Notes under the pieces: model-generated
What the model saw: only the letters and a program-made list of their open reading frames with translations
Databases searched by the model: none
Told to the model about the DNA's origin: nothing
In this document: piece by piece, positions 1 through 8,953 of the stretch
Numbering within the stretch: position 1 is the first letter of the stretch
Layout: each line of letters opens with the position of its first letter
Translations under genes and position numbers: made by a program
Source: JL08 sp039969355
Lineage (GTDB): Bacteria; Pseudomonadota; Alphaproteobacteria; Rhodobacterales; Rhodobacteraceae
Assembly (NCBI GenBank): GCA_039969355.1
Contig: JBDVOA010000040.1
Span: forward strand, 145,936 to 209,935
Length of the DNA stretch: 64,000 nucleotides
Reading direction: 5' to 3'

Positions 1-12
1 TGGGAGGCCGCT

Positions 13-942
13 ATGGCTTTGTTGAATTTTAAAAGACGCGAAGAACCAACGGAAAAAACTCTCAATCCAGAAGTTGAAGCGTTTTTGCAGGACTATTCGA
101 TCGAAGTGATGCCTCGCACGGCCGAAAAGATCGAGAATTTTCGCGATTTGTTGCCCGATGGCACGCGCGTTTACATCGCCCACATCGAAGGCACGCCGAT
201 TGAAGATATGGTGGCAACCGCCAAAAGGCTTTCTGATGATGGCTTCGCGGTGATGCCGCACTTCCCGGCCCGCATCATCAAAGACGCCAAGACGCTGGAG
301 GATTGGATCGCGCGTTATCGCAGCGAGGCGGGTGTTGAACAGGCTTTGCTCTTGGCAGGCGGCGTGGAAAAGCCTCATGGCGATTTTCATAGTTCAATGC
401 AGTTACTTGAAAATGGTGCGTTCGACCGCGCGGGGTTCAAGCGCCTACACGTGGCGGGACACCCTGAGGGTAACAAGGATATTGATCCTAAAGGTGGCAT
501 GAAGAACGTTGAGGAAGCGCTTGCCTGGAAACAAAAATTCTCTGAGACGACTGATGCCGAGATGGCATTGGCGACGCAGTTCGCGTTCGAGGCCGCACCC
601 ATCATTACATGGGCGGACAATCTTAAGGCGGGGGGCGTCACCTTGCCGATTCACATTGGCATTGCGGGCCCGGCCAAGCTGCAAACTCTGATCAGATTCG
701 CTATTGCCTGCGGGGTCGGTCCGTCGCTTAAGGTCCTGCAGAAGCGTGCCAAAGATGTAACCAAGCTGCTCTTGCCGTTTGAACCCACGGACGTCATTAC
801 AGAACTCGCTGCCCACAAGGCAGCCAATCCCGATTTCAATATCGCCAATGTTCACTTTTTCCCACTGGGCGGCATCAAGACAAATGCCAATTGGGCCATC
901 CAACATGGTGGCGCCTCAGCCCGTACCGCAAACGCATCCTAA
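13..942 (+). CDS. metF: methylenetetrahydrofolate reductase (MetF family)
   Basis: 309 aa, flavin TIM-barrel enzyme that interconverts 5,10-methylene-THF and 5-methyl-THF in the cytoplasm. Family features visible are the LLLAGG strand near residue 112, the AGHPEG segment near 147 and the PIHIGIAGPA strand near 220. The ATG at 13 follows a GGGAGG ribosome site at the window edge. It lies 9 bases ahead of a methyl-THF:corrinoid methyltransferase, so the two are probably one operon that continues upstream outside the window. Length is normal for the family. The substrate may come from DMSP, betaine or serine; the sequence does not say which. Confidence 0.9.
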   Translation: MALLNFKRREEPTEKTLNPEVEAFLQDYSIEVMPRTAEKIENFRDLLPDGTRVYIAHIEGTPIEDMVATAKRLSDDGFAVMPHFPARIIKDAKTLEDWIARYRSEAGVEQALLLAGGVEKPHGDFHSSMQLLENGAFDRAGFKRLHVAGHPEGNKDIDPKGGMKNVEEALAWKQKFSETTDAEMALATQFAFEAAPIITWADNLKAGGVTLPIHIGIAGPAKLQTLIRFAIACGVGPSLKVLQKRAKDVTKLLLPFEPTDVITELAAHKAANPDFNIANVHFFPLGGIKTNANWAIQHGGASARTANAS

Positions 943-951
943 GGACCGCAA

Positions 952-2013
952 ATGACCCGCACGATTGTCGAGAGCAAGACCAAGACAGCTATTATCGGAT
1001 TTGACCAGCCATTCTGTGTCATCGGCGAACGTATCAACCCCACGGGGCGCAAGAAGCTGGCGGCTGAGCTGGAGGCCGGCGATTTTTCAACCGTGGAAAA
1101 AGACGCGCTGGCGCAGGTCGCTGCCGGGGCGACGATGCTAGATATAAACGCGGGTGTGGTCTACAATTCCAATCCCAATCCAAACGAGACTGAGCCCCCT
1201 CTGATGGTCAAGACTCTCGAATTGGTTCAGGGTCTCGTAGACGTTCCTTTATGTATCGACAGCTCAGTACCAGCCGCGCTTGAGGCTGGTCTTGGAGTGT
1301 GTGAGGGTCGCCCCTTGCTCAATTCCGTCACGGGCGAGGAAGATCGTCTGGAACTGATCTTGCCATTGGTGAAGAAATACAACGTACCGGTGGTGGCCAT
1401 ATCCAACGATGACACGGGTATTTCTGAGGACCCCGACGTTCGCTTTGAGGTCGCCAAGAAGATTGTGCAACGTGCCGCAGATTTCGGCATTCCGGCGCAT
1501 GACATAGTTGTTGATCCGCTGGTGATGCCCATTGGCGCGATGGGCACGGCTGGGCTGCAAGTGTTTACGTTGGTGCGCCGCTTGCGTGAAGAACTTGGCG
1601 TTAACACAACCTGTGGCGCATCCAACATTTCGTTTGGCTTGCCAAACCGGCACGGTATTAACAACGCGTTCCTGCCTATGGCAATGGGCGCCGGCATGAC
1701 ATCTGCGATCATGAATCCTGTGGCACTGCCGGTCGGTCCGACCAAATTGCAGGAGCGTCGTGATGAACTTGCGGCCGCTGGTATCATCGTTCCCGACGAT
1801 ATCGACCCTGAGGTGCTTGCCACGTTGACGGGGCTGGGTTCAACCAAGTCCCGTGCGGGCAAGGAAATGGAAGCGATCCGCGCTGCGAATTTCCTGACCA
1901 ACAATGATCCGAATGGCAGTGAGTGGATCCGCACTAACAAGCAACCAGTGAAAGCCGGAAATGAAGGTCGCGGGCGCGGCGCGCGCACCGGTGGACGTAG
2001 GCGTCGCGGATGA
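952..2013 (+). CDS. methyltetrahydrofolate:corrinoid methyltransferase (pterin-binding part of a split methionine synthase)
   Basis: 353 aa, pterin-binding TIM barrel of the MeTr/DHPS type. Motifs are GERINPTG (about 24-31), LDINAG (63-68), CIDS, NSVTGEE, DPLVMPIG and GASNISFGLPNR (about 222-233), all of which line the methyl-THF pocket in this family. It moves the methyl group of 5-methyl-THF to a separate corrinoid protein. Rhodobacterales are known to use methionine synthases split into separate homocysteine, methyl-THF and corrinoid proteins, so this is probably one such part, paired with the bmt-type protein at 14225-15241. The alternative is a corrinoid methylamine or betaine demethylation system. 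The last 15 residues are Gly/Arg-rich (GRGRGARTGGRRRRG), absent from ordinary MeTr. It is 9 bases downstream of metF. Confidence 0.88.
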   Translation: MTRTIVESKTKTAIIGFDQPFCVIGERINPTGRKKLAAELEAGDFSTVEKDALAQVAAGATMLDINAGVVYNSNPNPNETEPPLMVKTLELVQGLVDVPLCIDSSVPAALEAGLGVCEGRPLLNSVTGEEDRLELILPLVKKYNVPVVAISNDDTGISEDPDVRFEVAKKIVQRAADFGIPAHDIVVDPLVMPIGAMGTAGLQVFTLVRRLREELGVNTTCGASNISFGLPNRHGINNAFLPMAMGAGMTSAIMNPVALPVGPTKLQERRDELAAAGIIVPDDIDPEVLATLTGLGSTKSRAGKEMEAIRAANFLTNNDPNGSEWIRTNKQPVKAGNEGRGRGARTGGRRRRG

Positions 2014-2026
2014 CGTGCAGCAGGCG

Positions 2027-3070
2027 CTAGCGTTGAATGACCGCATCTTCCCATTCGCTTAAGAAGCGGGCGCGCTTGTACTGGTCCAGATAGACCAGCA
2101 GGCCGGGCCCAAGACGGATGGGTCTTAGTGAAGATCGGTCGGGATCAAGTTCCGGCGGCATCGGCGGAAACGGATAATAGGATTCACCTTCGGTGCTCCA
2201 TGAAGAGCGGATCAAGTGATCCAGAAACGACCCTCCGAGATCAGGGTTATCGGCGTTCGTCGGTATGACGGCAGACCGTAGCATTACCGTTGTAAAGTCA
2301 TGCGGTTCTATGACGTCGATGGTACCGTTGGAATCGGTGCGCGCCTGCGCGTAGCTGCCCAATACGTTATAGGCCACGGCAAGCTTGCCGCTTTGCACGT
2401 CGTCGATCATATCAGATGAACAGCAATAGAGCCGAGGGCTGAGATTGCCCATCGTTTCCATCAGACGCCAGTACGTTTCCGATGTACGAGCGTCCTGTGT
2501 TGCAAAAAGATAGCCGAGACCACTGACTCGAATGTCATATGTGCCCACGCGGCCGCGAAATCTATCCGGCTGACTGCGCATGAGTGATATCATGTCTTGC
2601 CGTGTACGGGGCAGTTCCAGGCCATCGAATGCTGACTTTGAAACCACAATTGCTGCGGGCTCCTGCGTGAACGCAAAGACCTGATCGCGCCATTTCGCCC
2701 AGTCGGGCACCAATTCGGTTGCGTCAGAGTTATGTGACAATGTCAGGCCGTCGTTGGATAGTTTGGTTTGCAGATCCATCGCAGATGAAATCGCGAGATC
2801 AAAGGACTCCCTTTCATCTTGCAGCGCAGTCATCAACTCAGCGCTGCTGACCGTCACATAGTTGACGGCCGTATCAGGATAACGGTCCTGGAAGGCGACA
2901 ATAAGTGGCGCGAAAGAGTCGGTATCGGCGGTCGAGATAATGTCGATGGTTTCAGAGGCATTGGGGACCTCAAACAAGGTTTGAACCTCGATTTCAAAGC
3001 TTAAGGCCGGCGGTACCAATGCCACCCATCCCGACAGGATCAGGCCAGCGGAAAGAAGAGTGTTACGCAT
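2027..3070 (-). CDS. periplasmic substrate-binding protein tied to the TctDE sensor system
   Basis: 347 aa with a signal peptide (about residues 1-24) and the fold pattern of Fe3+/AfuA-like extracellular binding proteins: IISTADTDSFAPLIVAFQDRYP near the N-terminus and conserved YNVLGSYA near residue 235. It overlaps the 3' end of the histidine kinase gene by 31 bases and is the last gene of an RR-HK-SBP operon. No ABC permease or ATPase adjoins it. The arrangement recalls PgtC, the periplasmic regulatory component of phosphoglycerate uptake, so it probably presents a ligand to the kinase rather than serving a transporter (inference). Ligand unknown. A vicinal CCSS stretch near residue 215 may form a disulphide. 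Confidence 0.75.
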   Translation of the reverse strand: MRNTLLSAGLILSGWVALVPPALSFEIEVQTLFEVPNASETIDIISTADTDSFAPLIVAFQDRYPDTAVNYVTVSSAELMTALQDERESFDLAISSAMDLQTKLSNDGLTLSHNSDATELVPDWAKWRDQVFAFTQEPAAIVVSKSAFDGLELPRTRQDMISLMRSQPDRFRGRVGTYDIRVSGLGYLFATQDARTSETYWRLMETMGNLSPRLYCCSSDMIDDVQSGKLAVAYNVLGSYAQARTDSNGTIDVIEPHDFTTVMLRSAVIPTNADNPDLGGSFLDHLIRSSWSTEGESYYPFPPMPPELDPDRSSLRPIRLGPGLLVYLDQYKRARFLSEWEDAVIQR

Positions 3071-4422
3071 GCGCCAACCTCATTTTTGTTGTTTCCGATT
3101 GTGATGCTGCCGCCGTGCGCCTCAACCACTTCCTTTGCTATGGTCAGCCCCAGCCCGGACCCGACGGTTGTGCGTACATTGTCCCCTCGCGCAAAGCGAT
3201 CCAGCAGTCGATCAGTATCTTGCTTGGGAAAACCCGCCCCTCGGTCCGAAACTTGGACAACAGCCGACTCGTTTGTCTTTCCAATCCAAACTGTTACGTC
3301 CTGCTCTTCAGGTGAATACTTGATTGCATTGTCCAGAATATTGCGGATTGCATTCTGTACCAAAATTGAATCAACGGCGACCAACACCGGTTCTGCATGC
3401 TCGACGTTCAATTCGATATCCTTGAGCTCTGCCACTGCACGCAGGCGTTCAACAATGTCTTCTACCAAAGCCACGATCGAAACCGGAGCTCGGTCCAGTT
3501 GGTCTGCACGGAAAGTTACCATGGCATGGTCCAGCATTTGTCCGGCAGCGCGAGAGCTTTCGTCAATGGCGCGGATCATATCCTTGAGCGATGCCCGATC
3601 TTCCGGTTGCTTGGCCCGTCGTAGGGCAATCTCGGCTTGTGTGCGGACGGTTGCTAGTGGCGTCCGCACCCGATGGGCAGCCTCAGCAATGAAGTCCTCG
3701 GATCGCGTAAGAGTTGTGCTGAGCCTTTCTATGAACCTGTTCAGCGAGGTGACCAGTGAAATCATTTCACTGGGAACAGGGGCCACAACCGGGCGCAGGT
3801 CGTTTGGCCCACGGCGCGACACAGACGCAGCAAGGTTCTGAATCGGACGAATTGTGCCCTGGGCGGTCAGGATGGCTAGTAAAACCGCCACCGTAAAGAA
3901 CCCTAAACCGATCAAGATCGCGCTTTGCAGGATCGCGGCAAGGGTCGCTGTATAGCCGGTGCGGGTCTGCGCAAGCGATCCCCTTACTTCGACCGGTTGC
4001 CCATCTACGGAAAGCAATCGGCTGGCGGACACAATCCGCACGTCTTCACCTTTGTAAGGTGCTGTAAGTGAGCCGCGACCGTCGGAATCAACGTTGGATG
4101 CATTTGGCAAGTCTTGGTATCCTGTCAGAAATGCCCCATCGACGGTCACGCGGTAAAAAACCCGCTCATCTCCAACCGTGCCCAGCATGGAAAATGCCGC
4201 ATAGGGAATGTCAATCGAGACATCGGCATCCTGAACCGACACTGACTCAAGAATTGCCGTCAGCGAAGCGCTGAGTGTGTTGTCCTGGGTTTGTGTCGCA
4301 ACGGTGCGGGCAATGCCCAGAACGGTGAGAAACAGGATTGTGGCAAGCACGGCTGCGCTGCCGACCAGTTGCAGCGTCAGCCGGCGACGCAGTGATCCAT
4401 TGGTCGGAACAACAACGCTCAT
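3040..4422 (-). CDS. tctE: sensor histidine kinase, TctE family
   Basis: 460 aa inner-membrane kinase. An N-terminal membrane helix (about 18-38) is followed by a periplasmic sensor segment of roughly 130 residues and a second membrane helix near 165-190. Then come a HAMP-like linker (TIRPIQNLAASVSRR), the phospho-acceptor box AEAAHRVRTPLATVRTQAEIA, an N box (AIRNILDNAIKYSP) and G boxes (DRGAGFP, GSGLGLTIAKEVVEAHGG). In the H box the usual HELRTPL is HRVRTPL, as in many TctE-type kinases. It overlaps the response regulator by 4 bases and the binding-protein gene by 31 bases. The divergent tctCBA genes suggest that it senses a carboxylate. Confidence 0.9.
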   Translation of the reverse strand: MSVVVPTNGSLRRRLTLQLVGSAAVLATILFLTVLGIARTVATQTQDNTLSASLTAILESVSVQDADVSIDIPYAAFSMLGTVGDERVFYRVTVDGAFLTGYQDLPNASNVDSDGRGSLTAPYKGEDVRIVSASRLLSVDGQPVEVRGSLAQTRTGYTATLAAILQSAILIGLGFFTVAVLLAILTAQGTIRPIQNLAASVSRRGPNDLRPVVAPVPSEMISLVTSLNRFIERLSTTLTRSEDFIAEAAHRVRTPLATVRTQAEIALRRAKQPEDRASLKDMIRAIDESSRAAGQMLDHAMVTFRADQLDRAPVSIVALVEDIVERLRAVAELKDIELNVEHAEPVLVAVDSILVQNAIRNILDNAIKYSPEEQDVTVWIGKTNESAVVQVSDRGAGFPKQDTDRLLDRFARGDNVRTTVGSGLGLTIAKEVVEAHGGSITIGNNKNEVGACVTLFFPLA

Positions 4423-5084
4423 TGTTCAGTGATCCGGTAACCCAGGCCGCGTACAGTCGCGATTTCAACCGTCGATCCCTTTAGGTGTTTACGCAACCGA
4501 CCTACATAAACTTCGATGGCGTTCTCGGACACGTCTTCGTCATAAGAAAACAGCCGATCGACCAATTTTGGCTTGGAAAAAATCTTGCCGGGGGAGGCAA
4601 GCAGGACCTCAAGCAATCGCAATTCCTTGTTGCGCAGGCTGATCCGGTTGTTGCCGACTTCTAGGGTTCCGGCCAATCTGTCGAATACCAGGTCGCCGAA
4701 TCGGTTCTGGTTTTGCCCGGCGCCTGAGCGGCGTCGCAGAACGGCACGTACGCGGGCCTCTAGCTCCGCGAAGTCAAAGGGCTTTGTGATGTAATCGTCT
4801 GCCCCCAGGTCGAGCACGCCAACCCGGTCAGAGATTTCGGAGCGGGCGGTCAGAACGATGACCGGTGTGTCGTCCTGCTGGCGGCGGTGCGTGTTCAGAA
4901 AATCCCGGCCATCGCCGTCCGGCAGCATAATATCGAGCAAGATCAGATCATATTCGCCCGAAGATGCGAAATCTTCGGCGCGTTCAAGGTCTTCTGCGTG
5001 ATCGACAACATGTCCGTCCATGTTCAACCGGTCCGAAATGGCAGATGCAAGCCCCGGATTATCCTCGACCAGCAAAAACCGCAT
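4419..5084 (-). CDS. tctD: response regulator, OmpR/TctD family
   Basis: 221 aa with a receiver domain (MRFLLVEDN at the start, phospho-acceptor Asp in LLDIMLPDGDG, LTARS and the conserved Lys in ITKPF) and a C-terminal winged helix (about 125-220, ending in VRGLGYRI). An in-frame ATG exists farther upstream at 5162, but the receiver fold begins exactly at the ATG at 5084, and the extra residues match nothing, so 5084 is preferred. It is the first gene of the tctD-tctE-binding protein operon and is divergent from tctC. The 107-base intergenic region contains a perfect palindrome that could be its operator. Expected role: activate the tricarboxylate transporter genes. Confidence 0.9.
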   Translation of the reverse strand: MRFLLVEDNPGLASAISDRLNMDGHVVDHAEDLERAEDFASSGEYDLILLDIMLPDGDGRDFLNTHRRQQDDTPVIVLTARSEISDRVGVLDLGADDYITKPFDFAELEARVRAVLRRRSGAGQNQNRFGDLVFDRLAGTLEVGNNRISLRNKELRLLEVLLASPGKIFSKPKLVDRLFSYDEDVSENAIEVYVGRLRKHLKGSTVEIATVRGLGYRITEQ

Positions 5085-5129
5085 GGGGCAACATTCCTCG
5101 CAACTTGGACGTGACAGGTTTGTGTCAGC

Positions 5130-5141
5130 ATAACATGTTAT
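5130..5141. promoter_or_regulatory. 12-base palindrome between tctD and tctC
   Basis: ATAACATGTTAT is a perfect palindrome in the 107-base divergent promoter region. Just beside it is an inverted pair TGACA/TGTCA with a 6-base spacer (about 5112-5127). Either could bind TctD or another regulator. Assignment is by position only. Confidence 0.4.
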
Positions 5142-5191
5142 TGTTTCTGTCATGGGCGACAACGATCGCTTTTGTCAAATGGGAGGACACC

Positions 5192-6178
5192 ATGACTAAA
5201 CTGAACCTGACCCGCCGGGTCATGTTGGCGGCAGCTGTTTCGACGCTGTCTTTTGGCGCACCTGCGTTCGCGGATGGGCATCAAGTGCTCGACAGCGTTC
5301 ACTTTCTGATTCCCGGCGGTGCCGGTGGCGGATGGGATGGCACTGCGCGCGGCACGGGCGAAGCTCTGACGGGCGCCGGGCTGGTTGGCACCGCGTCTTA
5401 TGAAAACATGTCAGGTGGTGGCGGCGGCAAGGCCATCGGTTTCCTGATCGAGAATGCTGACAGCAACCATGGCACGCTTATGGTTAACTCGACGCCGATC
5501 GTCATCCGGTCGTTGACCGGTGTATTCCCGCATAATTTCCGTGACCTGACACTGGTTTCAGGGACAATCGGTGACTACGCAGCAATTGTTGTTGGAAAAG
5601 ACAGCCCGATCAACTCTATGGCAGACCTGCTCGCAGCCTATGACTCTGACCCGTCGGCGACGGCCATTGGCGGTGGTTCTGTTCCGGGCGGAATGGACCA
5701 TCTGGTTGCTGCAATGGTGATGGAAGCGGCTGGCAAAGATGCGCTTGGCGTCAAATACATACCGTATGACGCCGGTGGTAAAGCCATGGCGGCCCTCCTT
5801 TCGGGCGAAATTGCCGCGCTTTCGACAGGATTTTCCGAAGCCGTTGACCTTGCCAACGCTGGTGAAGTCAAAATCATCGGTGTCACATCCGAAGAACGGG
5901 TAGATGCCGCCCCTGACGCTCAAACGATGATGGAACAAGGGATCGACACAACCTTTGTCAACTGGCGCGGCTTTTTTGGTGCGCCCGGATTGCCAGCCGA
6001 AAAGGTGGCGATGTATCAGGATGCCCTCACCAAGATGTACGAAACGCCAGAGTGGGAAGAAGTACGCGCCCGCAACGGTTGGGTGAACATTCACAATTCC
6101 GGTGATGACTTCCAGACCTTCCTCGAGGCTCAGGAAAAGGCTATCGGCGATCTTATGAAAAAGCTCGGCTTTTTATAA
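5192..6178 (+). CDS. tctC: tripartite tricarboxylate transporter substrate-binding protein
   Basis: 328 aa periplasmic binding protein of the Bug/TctC family. The signal peptide (MTKLNLTRRVMLAAAVS... to about residue 26) is followed by the family pattern FLIPGGAGGGWDGTARG, GGGGKAIGFL and the C-terminal GFFGAPGLPAEKV. An open frame extends upstream to 4964, but the signal peptide begins at the ATG at 5192, which follows a GGGAGG ribosome site by 5 bases. It is the first gene of tctC-tctB-tctA and captures a di- or tricarboxylate such as citrate or a related acid. The exact substrate cannot be read from sequence. Confidence 0.93.
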   Translation: MTKLNLTRRVMLAAAVSTLSFGAPAFADGHQVLDSVHFLIPGGAGGGWDGTARGTGEALTGAGLVGTASYENMSGGGGGKAIGFLIENADSNHGTLMVNSTPIVIRSLTGVFPHNFRDLTLVSGTIGDYAAIVVGKDSPINSMADLLAAYDSDPSATAIGGGSVPGGMDHLVAAMVMEAAGKDALGVKYIPYDAGGKAMAALLSGEIAALSTGFSEAVDLANAGEVKIIGVTSEERVDAAPDAQTMMEQGIDTTFVNWRGFFGAPGLPAEKVAMYQDALTKMYETPEWEEVRARNGWVNIHNSGDDFQTFLEAQEKAIGDLMKKLGFL

Positions 6179-6231
6179 AGACGACTTGGCAAAGCGGGTG
6201 ACCGCTTTGCCTCCTTTTGGGGGAGGGGACT

Positions 6232-6714
6232 ATGGCGCTGGATCGCTGGATCGCTTTGATCTTACTGGGTGTTTGTATGGCCTACGGCTATACCGCCTGG
6301 TTCACCATGGACGCGCAACTGGCGCCATTCATGCAGCGCAATCCCATCTGGCCCAGCACTTTCCCAAAAGTTCTGTCGATCATGGGCATGGTAGCGTCGT
6401 TGATAATTTTGTTTGGTCTGGAAAAGGGCGAGCAAAAGATCGGTGAGATCGATTATCGGCGACTGGGGGACTACCATATTGGACAAGCCCTGCTCTTGCT
6501 CGGACTGATGGTTGTTTATGCGCTGGCACTGCGTCCCATCGGATTTCTCATCGCAACCTCCGGCTTTCTGATCCTCGGATCCTTCATTCTTGGCGAGCGC
6601 AAGTGGCACATCATGGTGCCAATTGCTGCCGTCGCCACTCTTTTCGTGTGGTACCTCGTGCAGCAAGTGCTTGGTATCTACATGCGTCCACTTCCCGGTA
6701 TATTTGGAGGCTGA
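6232..6714 (+). CDS. tctB: tripartite tricarboxylate transporter small membrane subunit
   Basis: 160 aa, four predicted membrane segments (about 4-24, 40-60, 75-100 and 105-145), the size and topology of TctB. The ATG at 6232 has a strong GGGAGGGG ribosome site immediately upstream; an ATG 15 bases earlier lies inside that site and is disfavoured. It lies 53 bases after tctC and ends one base before tctA. It is weakly conserved as a family, so the call rests partly on its position between tctC and tctA. Confidence 0.88.
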   Translation: MALDRWIALILLGVCMAYGYTAWFTMDAQLAPFMQRNPIWPSTFPKVLSIMGMVASLIILFGLEKGEQKIGEIDYRRLGDYHIGQALLLLGLMVVYALALRPIGFLIATSGFLILGSFILGERKWHIMVPIAAVATLFVWYLVQQVLGIYMRPLPGIFGG

Positions 6715-6715
6715 T

Positions 6716-8230
6716 ATGTTAGAAGGACTAATCACCGGCCTGCAAACGGCACTTTCATTGCAAAACCTGCTGATGGTGATCGGCGGGTGTCTGATCGGCA
6801 CATTCATCGGCATGCTGCCGGGGTTAGGTCCAATGTCGATCATCGCGATCATGATTCCCGTGGCAATTTCCATCGGTGACCCGTCAGCGGCGCTGATCCT
6901 GCTGGCAGGGGTGTACTATGGCGCGATCTTTGGCGGCTCCACATCCTCGATTTTGCTCAACGCACCGGGGGTTGCGGGTACCGTTGCCAGCAGCTTCGAC
7001 GGCTTTCCCATGGCCCGGCAGGGAAAAGCGGGTAAGGCACTTACAATCGCTGCGATCTCAAGCTTTGCCGGTGGTTCTATTGGTGCACTTCTCCTTTTGG
7101 TATTTGCGCCCGCATTGTCCTCGGTCGCGCTTCTTTTCCATTCAGCCGAATATTTCGCACTGATGGTTGTCGGCCTGTCAGCCATCGCTGCATTTGCCGG
7201 GACCGGTCAGGTAACCAAGGCGTTGTTGATGACATTGCTGGGTCTGATCATGGCCACTGTTGGCGAAGGGGCCCTGTTTAACCTGCCGCGCTTTACTATG
7301 GGAATCATGGACCTTCAGTCAGGGTTCGGCTTCATTACTCTTGCGATGGCGATGTTCGCGTTGCCCGAGGCAATGTTTCTGGTCCTGAAGCCGAAAAATT
7401 TGGGGAGTGGCAGCGATGGCGAGATCAAGGATTTGCGGATCAGTGTATCAGAAGCAAAATCCATTGCGCCGGTGATCGGACGCCAATCAATACAAGGTTT
7501 TTTCATTGGCGTTCTGCCGGGCGCTGGTGCGACGATCGCCAGTTTTTTGGGTTATGCCGTTGAGCGAAACATCGCGACCAAGGAAGAACAGGAAGAGTTC
7601 GGAAATGGGTCAATCAAGGGATTGGCGGCGCCGGAAACAGCCAACAACGCGGCATGCACCGGCTCTTTTGTGCCGTTGCTGACACTGGGTATCCCGGGTA
7701 GCGGAACCACCGCGATCTTGCTGGGCGCTTTGCTGGCGCTCAACGTGACACCCGGGCCCCGTCTGATGATTGATGAGCCGCAGATATTCTGGGCCGTCAT
7801 CATGTCCATGTTCATTGGCAATTTGGTTTTGTTGATCCTGAACCTGCCACTGATCCCCTATATTGCAAAAGTACTTTCGGTGCCACGCAACTACCTGATA
7901 CCTTTTATTCTGTTTTTCACGCTGATGGGGGCCTACATCGGGCAGAATAACGCGACTGAACTGTTGATGCTGGTTGGTTTTGGGATTGCTGCAACGGCGT
8001 TGAAGTTCGCGGATTATCCGCTGGCGCCATTGCTGATTGGCTTTATTCTGGGCGGTATGCTCGAGGATAATTTCTCACGCTCCATGCAGCTTTATGATGG
8101 CATCGGCTTCATTCTGGAACGCCCGATGACACTTGGCCTGCTGGTTATTGCCGTTATCCTGGTCATCCTACCAAGTTACCGGGCACGCCGGGCAAGAGCG
8201 CGGGCTGAAGGTGTTGCCGAGGGTGATTGA
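6716..8230 (+). CDS. tctA: tripartite tricarboxylate transporter large membrane subunit
   Basis: 504 aa integral membrane permease with about 11-12 helices. TctA signatures are GTFIGMLPGLGPMS near residue 24, YYGAIFGGSTSSILLNAPG near 65-85 and the second half GVLPGAGATIASFLGYA with TLGIPGSGTTAILLGA. These two repeated loops form the transport core. The ATG at 6716 overlaps the tctB stop region and is preceded by TTGGAGG. It completes the tctCBA transporter, which works as a secondary, ion-driven uptake system with the periplasmic TctC. Confidence 0.94.
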   Translation: MLEGLITGLQTALSLQNLLMVIGGCLIGTFIGMLPGLGPMSIIAIMIPVAISIGDPSAALILLAGVYYGAIFGGSTSSILLNAPGVAGTVASSFDGFPMARQGKAGKALTIAAISSFAGGSIGALLLLVFAPALSSVALLFHSAEYFALMVVGLSAIAAFAGTGQVTKALLMTLLGLIMATVGEGALFNLPRFTMGIMDLQSGFGFITLAMAMFALPEAMFLVLKPKNLGSGSDGEIKDLRISVSEAKSIAPVIGRQSIQGFFIGVLPGAGATIASFLGYAVERNIATKEEQEEFGNGSIKGLAAPETANNAACTGSFVPLLTLGIPGSGTTAILLGALLALNVTPGPRLMIDEPQIFWAVIMSMFIGNLVLLILNLPLIPYIAKVLSVPRNYLIPFILFFTLMGAYIGQNNATELLMLVGFGIAATALKFADYPLAPLLIGFILGGMLEDNFSRSMQLYDGIGFILERPMTLGLLVIAVILVILPSYRARRARARAEGVAEGD

Positions 8231-8290
8231 ACCTTTTCACAATTAATTCACCAGTCTCGCGGATACTTAGGTATTCGGCTGGCGAAGCCG

Positions 8291-8836
8291 TTATTCGGGC
8301 GCGTTGCCGACCCACAAGCCGTCAACGTTTACTGTAACTGGCTTGCCGCAATGAAAGAGGTAATAGGTAAAACCGGAATGCGGCATACGCGAAACTTGCG
8401 GCCGTGATGTCAGTGACAATGCGGAATGGAGTTTGTCACTGCCAATCATCCCGGACACCTTCACGGGTTGGGCGGGTGACAGCAACATGTTCTGGTTAGG
8501 CATCGATTTGCCGAAGGTATTCTTGGGTACGAATATCGGGTGTGCTTCGGGGTGGAGCTCCAGGAAAGCAACATCCAGCTTGATTTGGTCAATCCATTTA
8601 ACTTCTACAAAGGTTCCGTTTACGGTTCTAACCTGATCGCGCCGTCGCAGTGCTTCGATCGGCAAGTTGCCAAACGACGTCTGGATTTTTGATTTCGCAA
8701 AGAAACCCGGCAATATCCATTTTTCTTGAGATGGGGCGGGGGATTCTGTTTCCTGCTTTGGCGCGGGAAGTTCTGTCTTAACTAGCTGCCTGGCAACAGC
8801 CGACAGGATTGCCGTGTCGTCATTCATCACACTCAT
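8291..8836 (-). CDS. degenerate Hint (hedgehog/intein-like) domain protein
   Basis: 181 aa. Residues about 45-140 follow the Hint_2 pattern common in Rhodobacteraceae: an IQTSFGNLPIEALRRRDQVRTVNG segment, VKWID, then HPIFVPKNTFGKSMPNQNMLLSPAQPV. Normal family members begin with a nucleophilic Cys (CF.PGT.I.T) and carry LSP.H. Here the Cys position reads GFFAKSKIQT and the His is replaced, so self-cleavage chemistry is probably lost. No signal peptide or repeat partner is seen. It may start at 8836 or 8827. It is convergent with tctA and function is unknown. Confidence 0.6.
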   Translation of the reverse strand: MSVMNDDTAILSAVARQLVKTELPAPKQETESPAPSQEKWILPGFFAKSKIQTSFGNLPIEALRRRDQVRTVNGTFVEVKWIDQIKLDVAFLELHPEAHPIFVPKNTFGKSMPNQNMLLSPAQPVKVSGMIGSDKLHSALSLTSRPQVSRMPHSGFTYYLFHCGKPVTVNVDGLWVGNAPE

Positions 8837-8902
8837 TACAAACTCGCACTACTAATAACTAACGCAATCAGAGCTACCACACACACGTAGCTCCTAAAGA
8901 AA

Positions 8903-8933
8903 ACGCCGGGACGAAGTATCCTTCGCCCCGACG
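8903..8933 (-). terminator. rho-independent terminator-like hairpin
   Basis: A stem close to CGTCGGGGCGAAG / CTTCGTCCCGGCG with a 4-base loop, read on the minus strand, is followed by GTTTTCTTT. The T-run lies only on the minus-strand side. It would end transcripts coming from 9244 toward 8954. Confidence 0.55.
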
Positions 8934-8953
8934 CCAGAAAAATACCATATTGG

